Below, piece after piece: positions 17,213 to 26,317 of a stretch of 64,000 bases of DNA (position 1 is the stretch's first letter; every line of letters starts with the position of its first letter). The translations under genes were made by a program, and so were the position numbers. This DNA is from Bacillota bacterium. Its GTDB lineage: Bacteria; Bacillota; Clostridia; Lachnospirales; Lachnospiraceae. Where the stretch lies: contig JAEZMV010000021.1 of assembly GCA_023414875.1 (NCBI GenBank), positions 124,001 through 188,000 on the forward strand, written 5' to 3'. The notes beneath the pieces are model-generated. The model saw only the letters and a list, made by a program, of their open reading frames with translations. It did not search any database and had not been told where the DNA came from.

Positions 17213-18586
17213 TTAAGTTAACATTAAGTCTTTGATACGTGTTACAAATTCTTTGGGTATTGCATTTTCATTATCATAATACTTTAGATAGCTATCTTCA
17301 TTATTACTGATATATGACCTATATAAATCTTTACTCTTGTAATATTGATATAATTTGGGGATTTCCTGATTATTATGTTCCAGCTCGCGGATTGTCATAC
17401 AAATCGCAGTATTCGCTTCATCACAGGTACCTACACATTCAAACGGCTTTTCCGGAGCACTTCCAATTAATTGATCGAAGGTGGGTATCAAGCTCTCATC
17501 ATTCAATAAATCATGACCAAAAATCTCCGATAACGTTTTAAGATTAATAAAAGGGGATAATATAATGGCTACAAACAGGCATTTCGGGCAGGCACCACAC
17601 CATTTGTCCGTTTTACTTCCCACATTACAGCTTCGAAATATTGAATAATAAGCTTCCTGAGCCGCAAAAAATTTGGCAATTTGAAATTCACTAAAGGGCC
17701 TAAGCAAGCTAAAATAATGGACTCCGCTGCCAACATATTTTTCTTCATAATCAATAAAATCCCGCTCAAACTTATAGCTTTTCGAATACTGGTGATTTAC
17801 TAAGGTTCCTTCTACCGTACTTTCATTAGCACTGGATTCATTGGATAGCACGACATATTTTTTATCAAATAAGTAGGCAGATAACACCGAAGAAAAAGCT
17901 ACGATTGCTGAAAAAGGAGTATGACCGTTTAGGTATCCCTCTTTATTTAAAGCCAGCATATTCGCATCGAGGCTTCTGTTAACGATAAGTATTTCCTGTT
18001 CCGAATAACCGGCCGCCTCGGCACAACGAAGCGAGGCTTCCTTTTTATTAATCATATAGCATAGATTGCTGTCTTTTCTATCCTTTATAAGCTCAAGGGT
18101 AACGATGGAATCTTTTCCACCGCCAATTGGTATCAGGCATCCGGATTTCTCATGTTCGGTCTTATCAACATTCTTTTCAGCCGCGACACCTGTTTCTATG
18201 TTCATAAAGCTATCAAAATCTGTATCGATCCGGTTCGTATAGAAGAATTCACCCAAGCCCAAATAATACTGCATTTTCCACCAGTTGATCTGCTCTTCAT
18301 TCAGTGCACCGGCCTTTATTTTCACCAGCGGTGGGCAGGCGCATTTCCAATAACTGATTAACTCCACCATTCCTAGTTGGAAGGCCAACTTATCAACAAT
18401 TTCCTCGTTTTCATAACACTGCTCTGTATGCTTTTTTAAAAATTCCCACTTTGGGGTAAACGTAATAAAATCACCTAAACTAAAATAGTATTTGATGGTT
18501 ATTTTATCTGCCTGGTCAATAATTTCATATGTTTCAAAGGTAAAGACAGGATGCTTCACTCTTAATTCTTCAAACTTATTCTGCAT
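17213..18586 (-). CDS. murL: MurL-type UDP-MurNAc-L-Ala-L-Glu epimerase
   Basis: 457 residues from ATG 18586 (GGGAGG 6 nt upstream; the frame opens at a TTG 18601). The core is an ATP-pyrophosphatase-like P-loop, CLIPIGGGKDSIVTLEL at about 151-167, followed by SNESSANESTVEGT and a cysteine motif WCGACPKCLFVAI near 330. This order matches the MurL family as I know it, which uses ATP to epimerise the terminal L-Glu of UDP-MurNAc-L-Ala-L-Glu to D-Glu. The gene directly downstream is murD, the expected functional partner. An unrelated PP-loop enzyme is possible but fits the neighbour less well. Confidence 0.78.
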   Translation of the reverse strand: MQNKFEELRVKHPVFTFETYEIIDQADKITIKYYFSLGDFITFTPKWEFLKKHTEQCYENEEIVDKLAFQLGMVELISYWKCACPPLVKIKAGALNEEQINWWKMQYYLGLGEFFYTNRIDTDFDSFMNIETGVAAEKNVDKTEHEKSGCLIPIGGGKDSIVTLELIKDRKDSNLCYMINKKEASLRCAEAAGYSEQEILIVNRSLDANMLALNKEGYLNGHTPFSAIVAFSSVLSAYLFDKKYVVLSNESSANESTVEGTLVNHQYSKSYKFERDFIDYEEKYVGSGVHYFSLLRPFSEFQIAKFFAAQEAYYSIFRSCNVGSKTDKWCGACPKCLFVAIILSPFINLKTLSEIFGHDLLNDESLIPTFDQLIGSAPEKPFECVGTCDEANTAICMTIRELEHNNQEIPKLYQYYKSKDLYRSYISNNEDSYLKYYDNENAIPKEFVTRIKDLMLT

Positions 18587-18780
18587 GGAAACCTCCCGCA
18601 ACCGAAATCTCTTTTAATTTATTCATTACTCGATTTTTCTCCCTATTACAATAATAACCTTCATCCATCGATAACGGAACAAGGGGTAAGCAATCTTTCA
18701 GCTATGCTTATTATATTCTTCATGTTATAAGATTTCAATGTTTATTTCACTTTTCTAATTGAACAAAGAGTCTGCTGCAA

Positions 18781-18960
18781 ACCAATGTCATTAAGTATAA
18801 GAAATGTTACAGTTCAGCCAATATAGATAAGACCAGGGAGGAAATGTTCCCATGAATCGGAAGCATTTCTCCCTCTAGTCTCATGATTCTACTCAGATTA
18901 GGCCAAACTGTAACATTTTTAAATGAATTATTTTATATTTCTTGACAGAACGACATTGGT
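18781..18960. repeat. Nested inverted repeat, three tiers, about 180 bp
   Basis: Outer ACCAATGTC / GACATTGGT (18781-18789, 18952-18960); middle 13-bp perfect AAATGTTACAGTT / AACTGTAACATTT (18802-18814, 18906-18918), extended by GCC/GGC; inner AGACCAGGGAGGAAATG paired with a nearly complementary 18-mer (18830-18846, 18864-18881). It fills most of the 430-bp gap between murL and the uvrA paralogue and contains no gene. It could be a structured RNA, a MITE-like element or an elaborate terminator. Confidence 0.7.
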
Positions 18961-19016
18961 GCAAACCCAGTTCTAACACTATATTGGATAAGTCTTGTTT
19001 TACAACAACCTTTCGT

Positions 19017-21551
19017 TTATCTCATACACCTTCCGGTATATGAAAGCTGTGAATTCTTAATCTGCTCCGGAGTACCCTGTGCTATAATCCGTCCCCCGGC
19101 ATCTCCGCCCTCCGGCCCAAAGTCTATCACATAGTCCGCCATTTCTATGATATCCAGACAATGCTCGATGATGAGCATACTATTTCCTGCCGCGACGATT
19201 TCATCTAATACCTTAGAAAGTCTAACGATGTCCTCCGGATGAAGTCCGGTTGTCGGTTCGTCTAATAGATATAGAACCTTTCCTTGATTCCCACTAAGCT
19301 CCTTAGCCAGCTTTATTCGCTGAGCCTCGCCTCCGGATAAGGTGGTAGCCTCCTGACCCAATTTGATATATCCCAAACCCACCTTATGAAGTAAGAATAG
19401 AGTGTCATAGATTTTCTTTTCCTCTTCAAAAACAGGCATAGCCTCATCCACCGACAATTCCAGGATATCCGAAACGGAATAGCCCTTATAGCGTATCTCC
19501 AGAATACTGCGCTGAAATCTCTTTCCATGACAGGCCGGACAGGTAACTCTTGCATCCGGCATAAAATGCATCGGAATGATCAGCTTTCCGTAGCCTTCGC
19601 ATTTTTCGCATCGACCACCTGCCACGTTGAACGAAAAATGCTTTGGCTGAAGGTTCTTAATTTTTGCTGAGACCAGAGAAGCGTACAAATTTCTTATTTC
19701 AGTATAGATGTCTGTATAGGTAGCAACATTTGATCTGCTGCTTCTACCAATAGAGTTCTGGTCCAAAGTAACAATTTTATCAAAGTTCTCCAGACCGTAT
19801 ACCTTCGTATTTCCAAGACTTACAACCGTTTCACCAATTCCCTGCTCAGCCGCCTTAGCGATGACATCAAACACCAAGGATGATTTTCCTGAGCCGGAGA
19901 CGCCTGAGATCGCTACCATACGGTTTAGAGGAATATCTATATCTATATTCTTCAAGTTATGCTCCGTTGCGTTTGTTACTCTAAGGTAATCCGTGGAGGT
20001 CTTTCTTATTCCGTTGGTGCGGTAAGGCATCCGTTTACCCGAAAGATATTTTCCGGTAAGCGATTCCGTATTTTGCTTCAGCTCCTCCGGTGTTCCTGCT
20101 GCCACAACGGTTCCTCCGTAGACTCCTGCTCCCGGCCCGATGTCAATAATATAGTCAGCCGCCTGCATAAATTCCAGATCATGCTCAATGACCAGTACCG
20201 TATTACCCATATCCCGCAGCTTCCTCAACACGCTGATTAATTTTGCGGTATCTCTTGAGTGTAATCCGGTGGTTGGTTCATCGAGTACATATAACACACC
20301 AGTAAGACCGGACCCTAGCAGAGAAGCAAGTCTCAGCCTCTGTATCTCTCCGCCTGATAAAGACACCGCATTCCGCTCTAGACTCAGATACCCTACCCCG
20401 ACCTCCAAATAACGCCTTAAGCGCTCTTTGATATCAGCCACCACCGGTTCCACAATCATTTTAGCGGCTTCTGAGAGCCCCTCTTCTACCCTGTCAATGA
20501 AATCCTTGAGTTCCTTCAAGGACATCTTGCAGGCTGTGATTATGTTCGTACCCTGCACCGTAACCGCAATACTTTCCTTTCTCAGCTTATCACCGTGACA
20601 TTGTGGACAAATCCCTTCATGAAACAAAGTTTTTAGATGCTCGTAAGCCTTCGTACCAACCGAGCTTTCCGAGTATCTGCGTATAATGTTCGTAATCAGC
20701 CCCTCATATCTTCCTTCCGGTACCGTTTTTGGTGCTTTTTTATCCGGATACAGCTGTATGAATTCCTCACTTAATGCTCCATAATATAAAAAGGTTAGTG
20801 CATCATCACTCCAATCCTTCAACGGAGCATCCAAATCTACCGGGAATCCATAATATTTACCTGCATTCTCGATACTTTCTCCATATCTACCAATATAAAA
20901 TGCATCCCAGTCATAAATACCGCCGTCTCTGATGGATCGATTATAATCAAATATTGCTTCAAAATTCGGAGCATTGGAAACCCCAAGTCCCTTACAGTGC
21001 TCACAGGCACCCTGTGGCTTATTGAAGGAAAAATGACTCATCGTCAAAACAGGAACCAGCGATTTACAGTGAGGACAGCTGGTATACTCCTCAAGACCTG
21101 CTTCTTCCTCCTCTATAGCAATATTGGTATCCATTGTTTCCGCTTCATAATCCTCAACTGTTTCAAAATCCGGATTGATTACCGCACCACAGTGGCAGCA
21201 TTCTCTAACCCCTAATTTCGCATATAATATGCGTAAATATGTATAAATCTCAGTTACCGTTCCAACTGTGGATCTTGGATTGCGGTTTGCATTTTGCTGA
21301 GTTACACTGATTGCAGGGGACAAACCGGTTATCGATTCCATCTTAGGCTTTACAAACTCGTCTGTTATCATTCCAAGAGATTCCATGTACTGCCTTTGAC
21401 ATTCTGTCTGTAGTGTATCAAATGCGATGGTTGATTTACCTGATCCCGAAACTCCTGTTAGTACAACTAGTTTGTTTTTGGGAATATCAAGTGATATGTT
21501 TTTTAAATTATTTTCTCTAGCACCTTTGATTGAAATTACCTCATTTTTCAT
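19017..21551 (-). CDS. UvrA paralogue, short form (UvrA2-like)
   Basis: 844 residues, about 100 shorter than housekeeping UvrA. Two ABC ATPase halves are visible: Walker A GVSGSGKST twice, signatures LSGGEIQRLRLASLLGSG and LSGGEAQRIKLAKELSG, and Walker B VLYVLDEPTTGLH and VLYLLDEPTTGLH. A zinc module CEKCEGYGKL with CPACHGKRF is kept in the second half. The region between the first Walker A and the first zinc module is much shorter than in UvrA, which is where the UvrB-binding domain lies, so I call it UvrA2-like. Such paralogues are linked to DNA-damage or drug tolerance. The MerR-type promoter upstream supports an inducible role. Confidence 0.85.
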   Translation of the reverse strand: MKNEVISIKGARENNLKNISLDIPKNKLVVLTGVSGSGKSTIAFDTLQTECQRQYMESLGMITDEFVKPKMESITGLSPAISVTQQNANRNPRSTVGTVTEIYTYLRILYAKLGVRECCHCGAVINPDFETVEDYEAETMDTNIAIEEEEAGLEEYTSCPHCKSLVPVLTMSHFSFNKPQGACEHCKGLGVSNAPNFEAIFDYNRSIRDGGIYDWDAFYIGRYGESIENAGKYYGFPVDLDAPLKDWSDDALTFLYYGALSEEFIQLYPDKKAPKTVPEGRYEGLITNIIRRYSESSVGTKAYEHLKTLFHEGICPQCHGDKLRKESIAVTVQGTNIITACKMSLKELKDFIDRVEEGLSEAAKMIVEPVVADIKERLRRYLEVGVGYLSLERNAVSLSGGEIQRLRLASLLGSGLTGVLYVLDEPTTGLHSRDTAKLISVLRKLRDMGNTVLVIEHDLEFMQAADYIIDIGPGAGVYGGTVVAAGTPEELKQNTESLTGKYLSGKRMPYRTNGIRKTSTDYLRVTNATEHNLKNIDIDIPLNRMVAISGVSGSGKSSLVFDVIAKAAEQGIGETVVSLGNTKVYGLENFDKIVTLDQNSIGRSSRSNVATYTDIYTEIRNLYASLVSAKIKNLQPKHFSFNVAGGRCEKCEGYGKLIIPMHFMPDARVTCPACHGKRFQRSILEIRYKGYSVSDILELSVDEAMPVFEEEKKIYDTLFLLHKVGLGYIKLGQEATTLSGGEAQRIKLAKELSGNQGKVLYLLDEPTTGLHPEDIVRLSKVLDEIVAAGNSMLIIEHCLDIIEMADYVIDFGPEGGDAGGRIIAQGTPEQIKNSQLSYTGRCMR

Positions 21552-21639
21552 CGTAGCACCCTAACCCTTTCAGAATTGTTTTCATGATTTGTACAGATAT
21601 CTTCCGTCTCAGACCGCCAGTATAATCTAGTTCGTTTTA

Positions 21640-21670
21640 ACTATAAACCCTCCCCTAAGGTTCGAGTCAA
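21640..21670 (-). promoter_or_regulatory. MerR-type promoter with 19-bp spacer, for the UvrA paralogue
   Basis: On the minus strand TTGACT (21670-21665), a 19-bp spacer (21664-21646) and TATAGT (21645-21640). The spacer is two bases too long for ordinary promoters and carries an imperfect dyad, AACC.T near one end and A.GGTT at the other, as in promoters activated by MerR-family drug sensors (BmrR, TipA). Transcription would begin about 80 nt before the start codon. No merR gene is adjacent; a MerR-methyltransferase fusion lies at 48 kb. Confidence 0.65.
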
Positions 21671-21719
21671 GTAGGATTAATAAAGTTATTAATAAATCAC
21701 AAAAACATGTTGGAATATA

Positions 21720-21748
21720 TTGACATGATAACTAGGTCGTGCTACGAT
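21720..21748 (+). promoter_or_regulatory. Candidate promoter of the DUF2812 gene
   Basis: TTGACA (21720-21725), 17 bp, TACGAT (21743-21748), facing the gene at 21856 and divergent from the MerR-type promoter. Confidence 0.55.
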
Positions 21749-21855
21749 ATATGACGCTGGTTGATATATTGTGAAGCACTTTCATAGCCGACGGTATCAG
21801 GGAATGAGGGCGTTCCAATTGTGCTTTTTTAGAATGAAGGAGAGGATGATATAAG

Positions 21856-22860
21856 TTGGCAGGCAGCACGAAGAAGAAAATCAGATTATTTCTTGCCTTT
21901 GACTATGATTTGGAGGAAGAGCATATTAACTCCATGTCAAAACAGGGATGGCAGTTAAAGAAGGGTGGATTATTCCACCATTCATATATTAAGAGTGATC
22001 AGGATTATCGATACCGATTGGATTTTAATCCAAAAGTAAAGAAGGATTATGATGAATTTAACCGCTACTTGGATTTATATAAAGAACAAGGCTGGGAACA
22101 TATTAATTCAACCATCAACGGGTGGCATTACTTCAGAAAATTATACATTCCCGGTACCGATGAGGAGGATTATAGCCTCTATACGGATGAGACCTCTTTA
22201 AATAAAATGCTAAGGAGATGGAATCATATCGCAAGGTCTTTACAGGTTGTGTACATTATTTATACGATATTTAGTATTATTAATCTCGCAGCCTTAGGCA
22301 ATACCCTTGCCGGATTGTCTTCTATGCTCGGCTTCTTAGCCATTGCACTTTTGCAGCTGGGGATGCTGACCATGAAGGGCAAACGAGTACGTCCGAACAA
22401 GAAATCATCTACCAGGACCTTTATCAGTTACACCCTACTCGGGGGAATGGGCATTTCTTTTATCCTTATGATATATTTGCTTATCTTTGGTTTCTATATA
22501 CAAAGAATTGAGTATTCAACTCAGATCAACTGCAATACTCAGGACTTTAGAGGAGACTTTACAATTAAAAAAGACGGTTTTTATATGCTTGATATTAAAA
22601 GTAAGTCAGAACGTGGTACTCTTATGATACAGATCTCGAGAGATGATAAGACAATCTATAATTGCGGTGGATCAAAAGTTACCGTATCGAATAAAAGATT
22701 GTGTTTGAAGGAAGGCAAGTATACTGTTAACGTTATCTACTACCTGGAAGACTACAAGGAAGCCTTTTCTGCCACTCAGGAACAATTGGAAAAGTTGAAT
22801 CTAACAGGCAATCTTGAGGAAACGAGTGGTGTTGAGGTATTTGTCGGATTAAAAAATTAA
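21856..22860 (+). CDS. DUF2812 domain membrane protein, long form
   Basis: 334 residues. The start is TTG (21856) with GGAGAGG about 10 nt upstream; an in-frame ATG before it runs into a stop. An N-terminal DUF2812 domain (FLAFDYDLEEEHINSMSKQG, then YRYRLDFNP and GWHYFRKLY) is followed by three or four membrane segments (about 125-165, 185-215) and an extracytoplasmic C-terminal domain of about 100 residues rich in beta strands. No PadR gene is adjacent, unlike the 10.8-kb paralogue. The promoter region is shared with the divergent uvrA paralogue. Confidence 0.82.
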   Translation: MAGSTKKKIRLFLAFDYDLEEEHINSMSKQGWQLKKGGLFHHSYIKSDQDYRYRLDFNPKVKKDYDEFNRYLDLYKEQGWEHINSTINGWHYFRKLYIPGTDEEDYSLYTDETSLNKMLRRWNHIARSLQVVYIIYTIFSIINLAALGNTLAGLSSMLGFLAIALLQLGMLTMKGKRVRPNKKSSTRTFISYTLLGGMGISFILMIYLLIFGFYIQRIEYSTQINCNTQDFRGDFTIKKDGFYMLDIKSKSERGTLMIQISRDDKTIYNCGGSKVTVSNKRLCLKEGKYTVNVIYYLEDYKEAFSATQEQLEKLNLTGNLEETSGVEVFVGLKN

Positions 22861-22937
22861 CAATCTTTATCCTTTAACGGATCTGGTCCATAGCGAAAGC
22901 TGTAAGCTGATCTAATTATAAATATGCAAATTAAGTT

Positions 22938-22971
22938 CAAGGATGCTTTGTATGGGAACGAAGCATCCTTG
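22938..22971. terminator. Hairpin between convergent DUF2812 and histidine kinase genes
   Basis: Perfect 11-bp stem CAAGGATGCTT / AAGCATCCTTG with a 12-nt loop. No T run follows on the plus strand. Confidence 0.6.
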
Positions 22972-23015
22972 TCACTGGTTTAAGCTGCCTTCTTATTCTA
23001 TCTGCGCTATATTTT

Positions 23016-24404
23016 TTATTGCAACGTAAATCCTATCTCACAGCCATTGTTATGATCACTTCTGCAGTAAATATCTCCACCATGCTCATTTATGATGTAT
23101 TTACAAATGGATAATCCCAGTCCTGAGCCCGGAATGCTTGTGCTTCTGGATTTCTCCGCACGATAAAACATATCAAACACATACGGAATATCAGCAGAAC
23201 TAATTCCGGCTCCGTTATCCTTTACTTTCACCAGTACATAGTTATCTTCCCGCTCCGTTTCGATAGTAATCCTTGCGTTCTTCTGACTGATGTACTTGAT
23301 ACTGTTTTCAACAAGATTATAGATTACCTCGGTTATTCGTTTGGGATCAATCGTGACCAACATATCCGGAAGCTTGGGGATATAAGAGAATTCTATGCCG
23401 CTTTGTCTTACATATACTTCAATCTCTTTCATCAGCGGGTTAAAATAGTGATTAAAGTAGAGCTCTTCCCTATTGATTTCCATTTTCTTTAGCTGCGCAT
23501 TGGAATATTCCAAAAGTTCGTTTATCATATCGATTAGCAAATCTGTTTTATTTATGATTGTCTCAATAAATTCCTTCTGCTGCTCCGGATTTTTAGCGAT
23601 ATGATCTCTTAAGCCCTCGCTGTATGCTTTGATGGTAGAGATTGGTGTTTTTAGATCATGGGAAATGCAGGAAATAAGCTCCTGTTGAGACTTTTTCAGC
23701 ACTTCCTCCTTTATCTGCTTTTCCTTTAGCTCATCCCTCATAAGCTCAAAAGCATAAGATAAATCTCCAACCTCATTTTCATTGACCTTTTTCCAGTAGG
23801 ACCTTATTACCTCGATATCATAATCCCCGGCTATAATCCCCTTCGCAGACACACTTATCTCTTTCAAAGGTTTTAAGACCCTACGGTTAAAATAAACAGT
23901 TCTTATGGCTATCAATGATAGACTGATAATAATTCCGATAACGATCGGCAAGAAGAAAATTCCTGCCTTATTTTCCTTTGAATGATTCACTGCTTCTGAC
24001 TTCGGTATCAGAAACACCGCAAAGCCATTGACAACTCCATCCTTTTGTAACAGAAAACTTTCTTTTATGCTGTTATTGTAATTTAGCGCAAAGCTTTTAT
24101 CATATTGTAGCATTTCCTGGGTATTCACGGTGTCACCAAGCTTCTGTTTAAACTCCTGATCCGAATATAATACCTTTCCTGACAAATCAAATACTAGGTA
24201 TGGATATTCTCCCTCCTGATAAATACCCTTCTCAATCTCATTCCTCTGACTGCTTACTAAAAGTCTGGAGGTATTGATGTATTGGTTGAAATCAAGGGTT
24301 TGAAAGATAAGAAAGCTACTTAAAAATGACGCAAAAAGAACGGCTGCTATTACTACAGCCGTTATAATGTTTAGGATACGAAGTTTGTTTTTAATAGGAA
24401 TCAC
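23016..24404 (-). CDS. Sensor histidine kinase
   Basis: 462 residues. Membrane segments at about 11-35 and 149-169 flank an extracytoplasmic sensor of about 110 residues. A HAMP domain (to about 225), the HisKA site SCISHDLKTPIS with His249, then the ATP-binding boxes LVENSIKY, VKDNGAGIS and GSGLGLSIC follow. It pairs with the response regulator 150 bp upstream on the same strand. The ABC transporter genes before that suggest a peptide- or drug-sensing module. The start is unclear: GTG 24404 has no good ribosome site, while GAGGTG could serve an ATT three codons later. Confidence 0.93.
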   Translation of the reverse strand: MIPIKNKLRILNIITAVVIAAVLFASFLSSFLIFQTLDFNQYINTSRLLVSSQRNEIEKGIYQEGEYPYLVFDLSGKVLYSDQEFKQKLGDTVNTQEMLQYDKSFALNYNNSIKESFLLQKDGVVNGFAVFLIPKSEAVNHSKENKAGIFFLPIVIGIIISLSLIAIRTVYFNRRVLKPLKEISVSAKGIIAGDYDIEVIRSYWKKVNENEVGDLSYAFELMRDELKEKQIKEEVLKKSQQELISCISHDLKTPISTIKAYSEGLRDHIAKNPEQQKEFIETIINKTDLLIDMINELLEYSNAQLKKMEINREELYFNHYFNPLMKEIEVYVRQSGIEFSYIPKLPDMLVTIDPKRITEVIYNLVENSIKYISQKNARITIETEREDNYVLVKVKDNGAGISSADIPYVFDMFYRAEKSRSTSIPGSGLGLSICKYIINEHGGDIYCRSDHNNGCEIGFTLQ

Positions 24405-24554
24405 CTCATTCGTAGCTTAGTAAAACAGCTCTAACTCATTCCGCTACAAGCATTATATCAGAATTATATCGTCTACTATATTTGCTGTTCCGTTTATCCA
24501 TTATCTGCCCAAAGTACCCTCAGTCCTGCCGCACCTTAATTATACATTTTCAGC

Positions 24555-25244
24555 TTACAGAACCGATAGTTTATAGCCTGCTCCCCAGACTGTTTTTATG
24601 TAATCCAGATTATATTTGTCAAGCTTCTCCCGAAGCCGTTTGATATAAACAGTAACACTATTATCATCACAATAGTTTTGATAGCCCCAAACCCCTTGGT
24701 AAATTTGTTCTTTTGAAAAAACCCTGTTTGGGTTAGCAGCAAAGTAATATAAAACATCAAACTCCTTGGTCGTTAAGGCAAGGTCATTACCCTTTACTGC
24801 TGCCGTATAAGAAGATTTATTTAAAACCAGCTCACCAATCACAATCTCTTCCTTGGTAAGGTTTATTTTTTGAGACATCTGCTCATACCTTCTTAGGTTC
24901 GCCTTCACTCTCGCAACCAGCTCAAGCGGGCTAAATGGCTTCGTAACGTAATCATCCGCACCAATTCCCAGCGCTATTACCTTGTCCATTTCACCATTTT
25001 TTGCAGATATCATAATCACAGGGATGTCGCTACTCTCACGTATTTCCTTACAGACCGCAATACCGTCTTTGACCGGCAGCATAATATCTAAAAGGACCAG
25101 GCTCGGCTGTTCTTTATGAAACGCAGCTATGCCCTCTGCCCCATCATACGCAATGACAGGAACAAAACCCTCTACTTCAAGATATGCCCCCAAAATCTTA
25201 GCCAATTCCTTCTCATCCTCAACAATTAATATCTTCTGCCCCAT
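24555..25244 (-). CDS. OmpR-family response regulator
   Basis: 229 residues. Receiver domain with the acidic pair in KILIVEDEKE, phospho-acceptor Asp53 in LVLLDIMLP and Lys102 in DYVTKPF; then a winged-helix DNA-binding domain (LTTKEFDVLYYFAANPNRVF, YIKTVWGAGYKL). It is the cognate partner of the kinase downstream and probably controls the ABC transporter genes just upstream. Ribosome site AGAGG 6 nt before ATG. Confidence 0.95.
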   Translation of the reverse strand: MGQKILIVEDEKELAKILGAYLEVEGFVPVIAYDGAEGIAAFHKEQPSLVLLDIMLPVKDGIAVCKEIRESSDIPVIMISAKNGEMDKVIALGIGADDYVTKPFSPLELVARVKANLRRYEQMSQKINLTKEEIVIGELVLNKSSYTAAVKGNDLALTTKEFDVLYYFAANPNRVFSKEQIYQGVWGYQNYCDDNSVTVYIKRLREKLDKYNLDYIKTVWGAGYKLSVL

Positions 25245-25381
25245 AGAAGCCTCTTTTCATCTCTATTATTACAGGATAATTATAACTTTATTGTTACTAT
25301 TTTACAACTAATTTTATATTAACTTCTTGGCTTGCTTCTTAGCTTACTGCTATATCTTTCTATGGCTTAAGCCTCCTTAAA

Positions 25382-26140
25382 TTACCAGCCCTTATTCTTT
25401 AAAAATTGATATACCGTCTCTTCCCTTTCTTTGCTGTTAACCTCTGTATATTCTTCCAACTGCAAATCACCGTCGATTCGACCGTCCTTTAAATATATGA
25501 TCCGGCTGCCCCTGATTGCTGCTTTTAAATCATGTGTTACCATTACAATTGACTGACCTTCCTTATGAATCTCGGAAAATATATCAAGAACACTTTCACC
25601 TTGAGAAGAATTTAAGGAACCTGTCGGTTCATCAGCAAACAAGACCTTAGGATTATTAATCAGTGCACGGCAAATCGCAACTCTTTGCTTTTGTCCTCCC
25701 GACATTTGGTTGGGGAACTTCTTCCGCTGTGATGTCAGCCCCATTTTATCAATTAAAGTTTCAATTCTTCTCTCTGTATTCCCCCGATCCGCTTTCAGCT
25801 TATAGGTGGGACTTAATATATTCTCATACACAGTCAGATTAGGAATTAAGTTGATTCCCTGGAAGACGAAGCCCAGCTTCTCCTTTCGCATCAAAGACAT
25901 TTTCCTTTCTCCAAAGCCAGCAATGTTCTGTCCATCAAAGTATACCTTACCCGTTGTAATCTCATCCATACCGCTGATGGAATAAAGAAGCGTCGATTTT
26001 CCGGAACCTGAGCTTCCCATAATCACAGTAAAATCTCCCTCATAAATCTCTAAATCCATATTCTTAATTACGTTATTTACTTCACCGTCACTAACAAAGC
26101 TCTTACACAATAACTCTGTCTTTATAATCGTTTTTTTCAT
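25382..26140 (-). CDS. ABC transporter ATP-binding protein (MacB/BceA type)
   Basis: 252 residues from ATG 26140, which has AAAGGA 6 nt upstream; the longer frame (to 26194) runs back through a hairpin. Walker A GSSGSGKST, signature MSGGQKQRVAICRAL and Walker B VLFADEPTGSL are all present. Works with the FtsX-type permease upstream. Unlike most such pairs, 177 bp packed with hairpins separate the two genes. Together with the two-component system downstream it looks like a sensing and export module for antimicrobial peptides or lipids. Confidence 0.93.
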   Translation of the reverse strand: MKKTIIKTELLCKSFVSDGEVNNVIKNMDLEIYEGDFTVIMGSSGSGKSTLLYSISGMDEITTGKVYFDGQNIAGFGERKMSLMRKEKLGFVFQGINLIPNLTVYENILSPTYKLKADRGNTERRIETLIDKMGLTSQRKKFPNQMSGGQKQRVAICRALINNPKVLFADEPTGSLNSSQGESVLDIFSEIHKEGQSIVMVTHDLKAAIRGSRIIYLKDGRIDGDLQLEEYTEVNSKEREETVYQFLKNKGW

Positions 26141-26151
26141 AATAATCCTTT

Positions 26152-26305
26152 CCGCCGCCAACGGCGGCACAAACAATACCTGAAAGAACTTCAAAATGAA
26201 ATTCTAAGTGTTAAGATGCTTTTCTTAACACTTTTGGATTATCATTTTGGAGTTTTTTCTAAGCGAAATCTTTATTTCGCTTTGTGAAAGTGATTTTTCT
26301 TTCAC
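26152..26305 (-). repeat. Cluster of four hairpins between permease and ATPase genes
   Basis: In plus coordinates: CCGCCG / CGGCGG with CCAA loop (26152-26167); AAGTGTTAAG / CTTAACACTT (26206-26233) enclosed by CAAAATGA / TCATTTTG (26192-26249); AAGCGAAAT / ATTTCGCTT (26261-26282); GTGAAAG / CTTTCAC (26284-26305). On the minus-strand transcript the GC-rich hairpin abuts the ribosome site of the ATPase gene. Likely processing, attenuation or translational control. Confidence 0.75.
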
Positions 26306-26317
26306 TCTTCTCAATTC

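Noticed and set aside
21655..21670. GGTTCGAGTC resembles a tRNA T-loop.
   Set aside because: No acceptor stem, D-arm or anticodon arm can be built around it; it is explained by the MerR-type promoter on the other strand.
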